This document shows positions 33,205 through 43,616 of a stretch of DNA of 64,000 nucleotides, one piece after another. A program made the translations under genes and the position numbers. Numbering within the stretch: the first letter of the stretch is position 1; the number at the start of each line of letters is the position of its first letter. The DNA is taken from NCBI RefSeq assembly GCF_026210795.1, contig NC_089432.1:3038001-3102000 (forward strand), written 5' to 3'. The notes beneath the pieces were generated by a model. The model was not told the DNA's origin. It made no database searches and saw only the letters and a program-made list of their open reading frames with translations. This DNA comes from Rhizophagus irregularis. Taxonomy: Eukaryota > Glomeromycota > Glomeromycetes > Glomerales > Glomeraceae.

Positions 33205-33953
33205 ATGATTTCAAAACTTATCGCATATTTACTTCTTTATTGTATCGTAATGAAATCTTCATTACCACCAACTCCGCTCCCAAACTTATCAAAAATTAAA
33301 ACTACTTTTTCAGAAAAAGTATTATTATCTCTTCCATATCCATTTGTAATCATGTGGTCATTATGTATATTATCTTATATTTACATTATGTATCAACAAG
33401 AAAATGATGGCGTTGCTATTATAAATGTTCGATTTAGCGAATGGTCATTTTATGACATCGTATTTTATATAATAACCATTCTCGGGTGTTCTTTAAGATT
33501 ATGGAGTTTTTACACATTGAGAGAATATTTTACGTTTAATGTTACCATTCTCAAAAATCATAAATTAGTTGATACAGGTCCTTATGCTCTATTAATTCAT
33601 CCTTCGGTAAGTTATATTTTTAAATGGTTTATCAATAATACAATAATGTAACTTTATTAATATTTTTTGTTTATTATTTTTTATTATTTTTTTAGTATAC
33701 TGCAATTATGTTAATGACACCTATTGTTTTATATGTGACTTATCAACTTCATTATTATATTCCAATTTATTCTCCCGTCGATTTTTCATTTTTCGTATAT
33801 AGTTGGTATACTTATGCTGCATGGGCTTTCATATATTTATATTTAGGAAGGCACAGAGTTTTAGGTGAAGAGAAAGTGTTAAAACAAAGGTTTGGAAAAG
33901 AATGGGATTTGTATTCAAAACAAAGAAAAAGGTTTATTCCTTATTTATTTTAA
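33205..33953 (+). CDS. Isoprenylcysteine carboxyl methyltransferase (ICMT)-like membrane protein, 219 residues
   Basis: Two exons, 33205..33606 and 33696..33953, joined in phase 0 at HPS/YTA (donor TCG GTAAGT, acceptor TTTTTTTAG). Predicted membrane segments lie near residues 40-62 (VIMWSLCILSYIYIMYQ), 80-100 (YDIVFYIITILGCSLRLW), 135-157 (YTAIMLMTPIVLYVTYQ) and 164-185 (FVYSWYTYAAWAFIYLYLG). The family signature is clear: LVDTGPYALLIHPSYTA before the third segment and, near the end, RHRVLGEEKVLKQRFG..W...S followed by RFIP, matching the methyltransferase pattern R...EE..L...FG..W..Y....R.IP. Such enzymes use S-adenosylmethionine to methylate prenylated cysteine or related membrane substrates in the endoplasmic reticulum. 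The exact substrate is uncertain, because the end resembles generic ICMT/PEMT-type members more than yeast Ste14. The length is normal for the family. Confidence 0.88.
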
Positions 33954-34923
33954 CCTGTTAGTATGACGGTAATGAAAGCAGTTATCACTTTTTTTTTTTT
34001 GAATTTATTTTGAATTTAATATTAAATCCATTTATTATTTACTTATCTTTCATATGTAATGACTTTTTGATCTAATGTTATCTAGACTTTTTTTTTTGAT
34101 ACAAATAACTTGAGAGATATAATCTTACATAATAAATTTCTCGGTACGATTTAGTATATCTATATATCTAAAATTTTATTAAAATTGGAAATAAAATTGA
34201 GGGACTTTAATATATACCATCTATATGAATATTAAATTCAAATATAGTTCTTATAAATAATTTGACATATATATGAGTATGTTTCTAACTGAAATGATAC
34301 CTATCCAATGATTAGAATCACTGATTGATGAGTAATTTCGTCCAATACATTAATCCTATTAATTCTCTATTTTTTTTAGCTTGACCATTAATATCTCCAT
34401 ATGTAGTGACCAATCTCGAGTGATCTTTGATTTCAAAATTAGAATATAATTTTAATCTTTAAAAGAATACAATATACTGTATATATACACCAAATATGAA
34501 TAAATATAGACAAGTATACTTGTTCTAATAAACATCGAAAAAACATCGTTGGCATCCTATTTATCGCAGTTTTCAGAATTCTATGTACATTGTGATGATT
34601 GAGTGATTATGATTGCAGGACGATTACAGGACGATTACAGGACAACATTGTCCAATTTTTGTCCGGTAATCGTCCTGTAATCTAATAGTTTTTTTATTAG
34701 ATGGTTTATAGGGGTAGCACAATTTTGAAAAGTGCGATAAACCATTGTTCTATTTAATTAATCGCTGTTTTATTTCGCACTCTTTGAATAATTATTACCG
34801 GATTTTCGAAAATTGGATTTTTCAGGGATATACGCCGTAGATATCGTAATGTTGCCAGGAAATAATTCTGATAAATGAACATAGATTTAGTTTATGAGGG
34901 TTAGGATATGGAAAGAGTATCAT
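33954..34923. other. Intergenic region with a hairpin of TACAGGACGAT words
   Basis: No gene. At 34611-34645, GATTGCAGGACGATTACAGG and ACGATTACAGGACAA are matched by the inverted TTGTCCGGTAATCGTCCTGT at 34659-34678 (continuing AATC to 34682), giving a hairpin of about 24 base pairs. It uses the same GTCC/GGAC words as the elements just downstream. Confidence 0.5.
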
Positions 34924-35571
34924 CCCTATAAAAAATAAGTGTCCGGAAATTGTCCAGAAATTGTCCAGAAAATTTGTCTAAATAATTGTCCAGAAAATGT
35001 CCAGAAAATGCCAGGTACCATGTCCGGAAATTGTTCCAAAAACACACTCGTTACCGGACACTCATTTTGTCCAGAATTTGTCCAGAAATTGACCTGAAAT
35101 ATTTTTTCATAAAATTTGGCACAAAAAGATGATCAACAGGTGACCATCATTATAATTGCTTTTAATCTAAAGTTTTATATCATAGATATATAGTATTTTT
35201 GCCTGCTCAGCAAATTTAATTAGTATGACAAAGAAGGTTATGAATGTCAGTCTTGTGCTTTTTGCATTTTTTTACAAAATTAATTTATCCTTTTTTGGAA
35301 GTAGCGTCCAGAATTTGTCCAGTTCAAATTATCTGAATTTTTACTATGTCCAGAATTTGTTCAGGTTTATCTGTCTGGAATTTGTCCAAAATTTTATACT
35401 GGACAAATTCTGGATATATTCTGGACAAAGTCCGGATATGTCAAAATTTTAGGTATCAAATTTGTAGCAAAGAATAGGCGTTTTCCGGACAATTTCTGGA
35501 CATGCCAGATTTATTCTGGACAATTTTGGACATTTTCAAAGACATTTTCTGGACATTTATTTTTTATAGGG
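34924..35571. mobile_element. 648-bp element built from TGTCCAGAAA words, copy 1
   Basis: Ends are CCCTATAAAAAATAA on the left and its inverted form TTATTTTTTATAGGG on the right, with CAT on both sides (34921-34923 and 35572-35574). Inside, TGTCCAGAAATTG words dominate the left part and CTGGACAAATTCTGGACA words the right part, so nearly the whole element is one imperfect inverted repeat made of short direct repeats. The open frame 35225-35452 is a by-product. The class is unknown; a 3-bp duplication would fit PIF/Harbinger-like or related families. Confidence 0.75.
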
Positions 35572-35703
35572 CATTCCCTTCGACTGCGGACTAAGAACCG
35601 TGATTCAAGTAACCTTATAAAGTAGTTTCGGCTACGGTGACTCGGGAACTGGAGTGGGCTCTTTTATTATTTTTGTATATTTTATTTAGGTTAGTTTAGT
35701 TTA

Positions 35704-35968
35704 CCCTGTAAAAAAAAAATGTCCGGAAATTGTAGCTAAAAACATCCGGAAAATGTCCGTGTGTCCGGAAAACGTCCAGAAAATTGCAATATTCCGGACA
35801 CTTTCTGGACGCTGGGTCTGAACCCTCCTAGACATTTTCTGGACATTTTCCGGAAAATGGAAATTTTCCAACGTCCGGAATATTGCAATATTCCGGACAT
35901 ATTCCAGACAAATAAACATTTTCCGGACGTTTTCAGCTACAATTTCCGGACATTCTTTTTTTATAGGG
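35704..35968. mobile_element. 265-bp element of the same TCCGGA family, copy 2
   Basis: Ends are CCCTGTAAAAAAAAAATGTC and, inverted, CCCTATAAAAAAAGAATGTC. Arms of about 40 bases (through GGAAATTGTAGCTAAAAAC) are nearly perfect inverted copies. TTA stands on both sides (35701-35703 and 35969-35971), a 3-bp duplication. Inside are TCCGGAAAATG and AATATTCCGGACA words on both strands. It interrupts a retroelement-like 3' region whose halves are 35575-35703 and 35972-36195. Confidence 0.8.
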
Positions 35969-35971
35969 TTA

Positions 35972-36195
35972 GCGGTGATGATTATTTAGTTTAGTTATAG
36001 TCTTATAGATATTTCTTATTAATATATATACATGGAGTAGTCGTTTCATTCAGTCGCCCTGTAGTGTTGCTTTGGTAACGCATCCAAAAGTTTAACTATG
36101 GAGTTAAGAGACTATATGTATTTCTTTTGTATACTTTTTGTATTATTTTGATATATAAAGTTAATAAAGAAATGCGCGTTACTAACAAAAATATA
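35972..36195 (+). mobile_element. Retroelement-type 3' end with poly(A)
   Basis: The segment ends AATAAAGAAATGCGCGTTAC followed by TAACAAAAA. The same ending (AATAAAGAAATGCGTTACTA, then GC and poly(A)) is found on the minus strand at 50305-50340. With the flank 35575-35703, it is probably the 3' untranslated part of a LINE- or SINE-like element. Confidence 0.5.
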
Positions 36196-37272
36196 ATATA
36201 TATACTGTATATATACACCAAAAACAAAACATTACATCATTATTATTACCAATAAAATTCCTCTCATAGGCCTTATATTCCATTCCAAAGAAAAATTATT
36301 ACTGTTAAAACTATTTTACATCTAAATTTTTTTTTTCTGTTGTTTAAAAATATGTGGTATACAATTTTTAGTCTCAAGATCGTATCTCTGTGAGGCGATG
36401 ATGTTTGAACCTATTCAAGTGAATTTGTAGCAAAAAGTATGAGCATATAATTCACTATTTAACTTAAATAACTTCATCTATAAATAAATATTAAACTTTA
36501 TGATAGAACAAAAAAAAAATTAAAGAAAATAAACCGACCTATACTGCGCAGTATGTAAGATCATGAGAAGTAGCGTAAATTGTATTTATTAGCATACAAT
36601 TCACTCAAGAATTTCTCAAAATTTCACATGTTTCTGTTTTAATAATTAAATGACGCTTCTTGGATGCAAATTTAAATTGTAAAAGGTTAACTGTCCGTAG
36701 CGAAGCGAAAGACCATATATGTACTATGAAAAATGATCGACCACGTGAATTCGTCTGTCCCTCACGTGACGTCATCCAATGAAATCGCTAATTTTAGTTT
36801 TATCTTTCGCTCTGGACTTTCAACGGTTACCGGTTAGTACTTTTAAGTAATTAATTAAATTTACAGTAATATTTCTCTTTTTTATTTAATTTGTTATACA
36901 TCTCAGCATCATTTTTTTAAAATTTTACGAAAAAAAAAGCTTCAATTTTTTCGTAAAAAAAAAACAAATGACATTTAATGGAATTAAAATAATATTACTA
37001 AATTACTGGTGGATAAAAAGCTGTCAACACAAATTACTAACAATTTCAATCATATTAATCTATTTAAAGATATTTGTTTGAAAATTCTATTGTGAAATGA
37101 AATCTTTTATTAAACTGATTTTTAAAAAATTATTGCGATCGACATATTTCTGTACATACACTTTGTTTAAACTTTTTGTAGACTTAAAAAAGAAAAAAAA
37201 ATTGATAAACTCGATACATGAGAGTTAAAAAAAAGTTTAGGAGTCGTTACGCCACATTATTAACGAACAATC
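36196..37272. other. Intergenic region
   Basis: No gene. At 36691-36716, CTGTCCGTAGCGAAGCGAAA followed by GACCAT is another copy of the GTCCGNAGC motif. A GC-richer stretch at 36740-36840 (CACGTGACGTCATCCAATG) looks like an unidentified promoter or TE end. Confidence 0.4.
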
Positions 37273-37343
37273 TGACGTAAGGACATTCTGCTGCGTGTTA
37301 CAAATTACACAAATTTAGTCATTACGCCAATTTCTATAAATAG
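37273..37343 (+). promoter_or_regulatory. Conserved upstream module of the kinase-Sel1 gene at 37422
   Basis: Order of elements: TGACGTAAGGACATT, then TTACAAATTACACAAATTT, then CGCCAATTTCTATAAATAG (37325-37343), a CCAAT word joined to a TATA box 79 bases before the ATG. The same order occurs before the relic at 60683 and the gene at 62171. Confidence 0.65.
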
Positions 37344-37421
37344 TAAGAAAATTTTTTTTTTTTCCTTTTTAAACTATAAAAAAAAAAATTCCCGCAATAA
37401 ACACTTTTCTATATTTAAACA

Positions 37422-39555
37422 ATGTTTAACGTTAATAACACTGAACTTAAAATTATTGATAATTCAAATGAGTGGATTAATTGGATTGAAGAATCTATTG
37501 TTAATAAACAAATTAAATATTATGATTATAAACATTTTAATAATATTCAAGAAATTGGGGTTGAAAGTTTCGGAAATGTCTATCGTGCAAATTTGAAAAA
37601 TTCTCATGGTTATATAATATTGAAATCTTTTATTAATTTCAATATCATTGCTAAAGAAATTGTTAATGAAGTAATTATAAAAATATTTCCTTCTTTTAAT
37701 ATGATATGTTGCTAATTTATAATTCTATTTTTGGTTTAGCTTAAGCTTCAACGTGAGGTTGATTTTCATGAGAATATCATTCACTTTTATGGAATTTCAA
37801 CAGGTATTATAAATATTTTAATAACTTTATATTATAATTAAAAAAAATCTAAAATATTTTTTTATCTCAAAAGAAAACCAAAGTGATGATTCGAAAAAAT
37901 ATTTGCTAGTGATGGAGTATGCTGATAGTGGCACCCTTCGAAATTATTTAAGTGAACGTTTTGAAAATCTTACTTGGAATGATAAGTTAAATTTGGCGCT
38001 TCAGTTATCTAATGCTATATCATGGTTACATAATAAAAAAATTGTACATCGTGATTTGGTAGGTTATTTACATACTTTCGTTTTGTTAATTATGTTCTAA
38101 AGTTATATACCTAATATTACACACTTATTTATTGCCTTTAATAATAGCACTCTAATAGTATATTAGTTCATAGGAATATCATCAAATTGGCCGATTTCGG
38201 ATTGTCAATAAGGGTTGAGGAATCTACCAATATTCAATCAAATTTATCTAAAATGTTCGCCTACGTTGATCCACAAAATTTTAATATAAAAAGTCATAGC
38301 AATAATCAAATACAAGTATATTCATTAAATCAAAAGAGTGATATTTACAGTATTGGCATACTCTTTTGGGAAATATCTAGTGGCCAACCACCTTTTCGTA
38401 ATGAATCATACAATGATGATTTGGTTATAGAAATATTACAAGGTCTTAGAGAGAAACCAATTCCTAATACCCCTGAAGATTATGTTAATATATACACTGG
38501 TAAATATAGTTAAGTTAATTATGGTTATTAATAATAATTTTTATTAATTACAAGTTTATTTAAATTAAGATTGCTGGAATATTGAACCAAATAATCGTCC
38601 AACTATCAATCAGGTTGTTGAGAAATTGAATGCAATTATTAAAAAAGAAAGTACCAATTTATCAAATTTATCAAATGAACAACAGAATATTTTTGAAATT
38701 CCTAATAAAACAATAAATAAATCATTACATATAGAATCTATGTCTCAAATTATTCAAAATTTTAATAGGATTAATATAAAAGAAATAGGACCTTTAATTT
38801 CATCAAACCTGAATGTAAATGATTTTCAATTAATGGTTAATGAAATAATTCATTTATTAGAAAATGTAGTAATAACAAGAAAAGAATATGAAATTATTAA
38901 TTATCTCAATAATCATGATATAACTTCACGAGAAATTTATAATTGGTTATTAAATAATCAGGATAATTCAAATTCTATTTTTTTATTAGGAATATTTAAT
39001 CATTTTGGGGTTAAAATTAATGTTAATAAACAAAAAGCATTTGAATTATATCAAAAATCAGCAAATTTAGGAAATGCATTTGGAATAACTAGTTTAGGAT
39101 ATTGCTATAGTAAAGGAATGGGAATTAGTATTGATAGGCAAAAAGCTTATGAATTATGTCAAGAGGCTGCAAATTTAGGAATTCCACGTGGAATAAATAA
39201 TTTGGGTACTTGTTACTTAAATGGATTTGGAACAAATGTTAATTATCAAAAAGCAGTTGAATTATATCAAGCTGCAGCAAATTTAGGTAGTGTATTTGGA
39301 ATAAATAATTTGGGATATTGCTATGAAAAAGGTATTGGTACTAATGTTAACTATCAAAAAGCATTTGAATTATATGCAAAAGCTGCAAATTTAGGATATT
39401 TTTTATCTCAATATAACCTTGCTAAGATGTATGATAATGGAATAGGAATTGAAGAAAATATAAATCAAGCAATTTATTGGTATAAAAAATCTGCTGAACA
39501 AGGAAATGATGATGCTAAAATTAAATTAAATGAACTAATAACAAATGAAATGTAA
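37422..39555 (+). CDS. Protein kinase-Sel1 repeat protein, 611 residues, altered glycine loop
   Basis: Exons 37422..37670, 37740..37803, 37874..38058, 38148..38499, 38570..39555 (612 codons with stop, phases 0, 1, 0, 1). Kinase motifs: loop GVESFGNVYRA, where the second Gly of GxGxxG is Glu; lysine in [28 protein letters not shown] with [27 protein letters not shown]; then CWNIEPNNRP. The Sel1-like part (from about residue 385) has five to six repeats with [42 protein letters not shown] and [16 protein letters not shown] and DFG are intact, while the Glu in the glycine loop could weaken ATP binding. The start is fixed by homology (MFNVNNTELK.IDNSNEW) and a TATA box 79 bases upstream. Confidence 0.92.
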
Positions 39556-41099
39556 GATAATAAATATACTTTAAATTAAGTTCTTATTAATAAAACATAA
39601 CAGATTTATATTATTTGAATGATTATACAAAAAATATGTTAGTTAAATGTATAAAAGAATATTGGCAAGGTAATTTAATAGTAAATATTTTTCGTTTTTA
39701 AATCTAGGTTTTTTTACATTCTCAATATTAAATAGTATTTTTTTAAAAAAAATCCTTAGTTTTTTAAAATATATAATACTATATACTGTATATATACTTC
39801 TATATTGTAATATTTTACTTTGAAATACATTGTTAGATATAGATAAAAAGTTTTATATTATTAAATTAATTGCATATATTATCTTAATAAATGTAATAAA
39901 GCTTTTGCTTAAGTTTAACAAATTTTCCAAATATCATTTTGTCATAATCAAATTTTTAATATTTACTCAAATCTATAACTAGTCAGTCAGTCAGTTTCAA
40001 TTGTAATTTATCAATTTATCAATAATAAAATCTATACTATTATTTTTACTATACTGTAGAGCTTTTCTATATTTATAATTAGATTGATTTGTTAGAATAC
40101 AATTTCTAGTTTAGTTAATAAAATTAAAAAGTTATTTATATGACAATACTTCTAAAAAGCTGGTCAGTACCATCCTAATACTATGAGTCTAGTTATAATT
40201 AAATAAATTTTTCTTTATAAATGTCTGATATATTACCCTTCCACTTAATATATGAATAGTCCTACAAATAAATTTATAGAGTGCTATGCTAAATTTACAA
40301 GAAAAGATGAAGGCAAATTGTTTTCAAAAAAAAAAGGAATAAGCCTTGCTTGAAGCATTAATAAAACTCTCATTTTATTATATTATCTTAAAAGAGGTTT
40401 GTGAAAATGTAAATGCAAATTCTAATCATGAAAGGATTTTCTGCCTGTTTAATACATCAAACTTTTATTGATTTTTTTCTTGCTCATTTCTGCTCTTTGC
40501 TCTTTTTTTTCCATTTTTTGCACTTTTCTACTTCTTGCACTAAAGATTAAAACCAGTTTTATTAACTTCTTAAAAATTGAAAATAGTTATAAAACAGTTA
40601 TATATTAAAACCAGTTAAATCAGATAAACCAGCAATTATACTGAAATCAGTTTAATTGATTAAACTAGTATTAATATAAGACATTACTTTTACATCACAT
40701 TTAACAGTTAATACTTACTAACACACTTTTACTTTCACTTAATTTTTATTTATTTATTTATTAATTATTATAATTGGAATGCTAAATATTTTAAAATAGC
40801 TAATGAACTATATTATTATTATTACTATTATTATTAAATGATTATTATTATAAGCAAAATAGTGAGTCTATAATAAGCCCACTATGTCCCAAACTGTTAC
40901 TATTAGAATTGGTTGACAAAAAGGTGGGACCATAATGCCCATGGTTCCAAATGGAATTACTATTCTCTGAGTTCTACACTATGAGATCTGTACAGTAATA
41001 CAAATTTTAAAAAAAAAACTGGATAAATTGATATAGTAAAACTGGTTTATCATTTTGATAAAATTTCAACCAGTTATGAATCCAAAACAATTAAATCTG
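39556..41099. other. Intergenic region with an ACCAGTT-rich decayed element
   Basis: No gene. Between about 40545 and 41130, AAAACCAGTT/AACTGGTT words cluster at both sides (TTAAAACCAGTTAAATCAGA near 40608; AAAACTGGTTTATC near 41038; GATAACTGGTTCCAACAC near 41118) around an ATT-rich centre. This suggests an old hAT-like element with subterminal repeats. Ends and target duplication are not fixed. At 40029, TCTATACTATTATTTTTACT after an A could be a Helitron-like 5' end, without a partner. Confidence 0.35.
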
Positions 41100-43100
41100 A
41101 TTATAAATCTGATTTTGATAACTGGTTCCAACACTTTTATGGCTTCTTGTTTAAAAGTTGTTGATGATTACAAATTTACCACAATCTTTAAAATCTTTTC
41201 TAGAAAATTAACTAAAGTGTCTGAATTATTTAATTCTTTTTATATTTTTGTTTGGTCTTCTTTAAGGTTTCTTTATAATCTGTGTTTTTATTTGATGCAT
41301 TATCAGCATTATATTGTAGTGATGATAGATAATGGTGACTCTCCCAAACTAAGATATTTTGATGGTTTTATGACATTTCAATATTGTCCAAAGTTCATTA
41401 ACAGCAACACTAATTGTTTTACCAATCAAAACCTCTTTCACAATATATATTCTAGTCAAATGCTAAATGAATGCATAATATTGGAATAATGTTGGATTCT
41501 TTGATTTAATATCAATGGTAGGAGAGCATGTGGTTCACTCTTGAGTCTTTGAAAGATCTGGTTAAAAGTTTAAGAATTCCATATTGCAATTCATTAGCAA
41601 ATAGATATCCGTAAATTTGTTAAATATTAACAACAAAAGTGGCCTTCACCAGAGTATAGAGGTACTGTTTCACCATATGTTCTATCCAAATCTTATGAAG
41701 AGTTTACTAATATCTAAATTTAAGACCTTGTAAGTTTTACTTCAAGTCTTCAACCTCTAATAATAACTTTTCAACCTACTTATAAATAAAGCTGGACTTT
41801 CTGATGATCTCATCTTTTTTTGATATCCTCCACTGGTTTTTGTGAATTGTAATAATATGGAGGTTGTCAAGTACATTATTCTTTAATACTCCTCAAATAT
41901 TTTTTTCATTTGACATATTATAACTTTGATTATATTTTTTGGATAATAGCATGAATATCATATAATGCTATTATTGAATTGATAAGATTTGATCTTCTTA
42001 ACAAATGAAATACAATTCTTAACTGAAAATAGGGTGCATCCTGTACTTGTCTTGGAGGTTGTAATACTTTTCCTATGATATTAGGGTCATAGACTATAGC
42101 TTCCTTTTCAACTTTGATCTCAACATGCTTCTTCTATTTATTGAGTTCTAATATAAATAAATATGTAAATTAGTGTCTTAATACATTATTATAAGAAATA
42201 GATGTGTTCGCAATTATTCTTGGCTTACCATTAGAAGTAGAGGTTATAATAGCTTCCTCTTCCAAAAATCAATTGGGTCAAGAATCATCAAGGTCATGCC
42301 ACTTGTTCATCAAGGATGGCAAATCATCAATTTTATCATACTATACTCTTTAATTAGAGTGATTTTCAGCATATAAGAGATGAGGACTAAAAAAGAAAGC
42401 ATACTTTAAAAGATGCAATTACACATTACATTGCTGTACATCCATTCAACTATACCTTATATATTTATTCCAAGGAGAGGTTGATTCCAAATCCAGAAGC
42501 CATCCCTAAAAAAAGAAAACAAAAAAAAATGTTAGTAATATTTTCAAACTAAAAAGGGCAAATTTTTTGATCCCACAATTCAACTTACAATTTCAGTTTA
42601 AGTTGGAACTCTAAATACAAGAATTGTCCCTAAAGAAAAAAAAAGTAAAGAGAACATTATTAACAATGTTCCCAAGTCAAAGAAAAATCCCCCTCTCTAG
42701 CAACTTACAGTTTCCCAGAGTCCATCAATTCAAGTTATCCCTAAAGAAAAAACGACGTTAATAACATTCCAGGTCAAAAATAAAAATAAGAATAAAAAAA
42801 ATAAAAATTCTTTGCTTACCTTTCGCCAATTCATTAAGAAATCATCCTTTTCTTAAAATTTTTTTTCGTTCAATCCATCAAGTCTATGTTATGTTCTTTG
42901 ATATTCCTTTGAAGTCAATAATATCATATGTTACAATGTTGAGTGTGGTAAATAACGAGTTCGTAAGATTGTTGCAGAAAAATCATGTCGGTATTTTAGA
43001 AATATATTGATGTGAATAGAATAAACGAAAATGAAAATAAGGAAAAAATTATGAAAAAAAAAGAAAAAAAAAAGTTTTTAAAAAAAATAAAGAATTTAAA
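41100..43100 (-). pseudogene. Decayed multi-exon minus-strand gene, copy 1 of a pair
   Basis: On the minus strand, short exon-like pieces are bounded by splice-like signals. From 43.0 kb downwards these are a piece ending GGCGAAAG before GTAAGCAAAG, then TTCTTTAG with a 32-base piece and GTAAGTTG. Next come TTCTTTAG with a 41-base piece and GTAAGTTG, then TTTTTAG with GGATGGCTTCTGGATTTGG. Lower down, HVEIKVEKEAIVYDPNIIGK near 42030-42090 continues as LQPPRQVQDAPYFQLRI, and NKNTDYKETLKKTKQKYKK lies near 41240-41310. Related peptides (HVEIKDERK, SDYEETLKETKQK) occur in the same order at 53.85-55.5 kb. No full frame can be assembled. The family is unknown, and the plus-strand frame 41055-41489 is its shadow. 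Confidence 0.5.
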
Positions 43101-43616
43101 GAATTTTTTTTTTTTAAAAAAAAAAGGTCTTAAATGATCCTGTTAAATTAGCTTCGGCAAGTCATATGACAGGTGCTGTAATCATGACATCATGTAATTC
43201 ATGTATTTATTTGATATACTTCGTAAATAAAAAAACTAGAATTTTGTATTACGGTACCGCAAACATTCTCCATTAAAGTACCGTCCTTTTCACAACAAAT
43301 CAATCATTGAATTATTTATAAAAAGTTTTTAATACTTAAATGATATATTACATTAATAAATCATGATTTTTTTTCTTGATATATTTACGGATGATGTTTA
43401 TTTAAATGAGGGCGAGTTGAGTAGAAATCAAGATGATCAAGAATCATTTCTTTTTGAAATTTACATTACATCATTTTATTAAATTAAATTGTTATCCGGA
43501 GATATTTTAGATAATTTTCAATCAATACAATCAATACAATCAATACAACCATGAATAATAATTTATCATGTTTTGCAAGAATTATATCTTTATTAGAAAT
43601 TGAAATTTCAATTAAT
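43101..43616. other. Intergenic region downstream of the F-box-type gene
   Basis: No gene. At 43516-43550 a short tandem repeat of CAATCAATA/CAATA words (three copies) lies just downstream of the gene's end. Confidence 0.4.

Noticed and set aside
35701-35994. Two overlapping open frames on opposite strands
   Set aside because: Both lie within the 265-bp inverted-repeat element and reflect its TCCGGA words.
41055-41489. 144-codon plus-strand open frame
   Set aside because: Antisense to the decayed minus-strand gene, whose peptide (NKNTDYKETLKKTKQK) has a counterpart near 54.5 kb; the plus frame has no counterpart and no motif.
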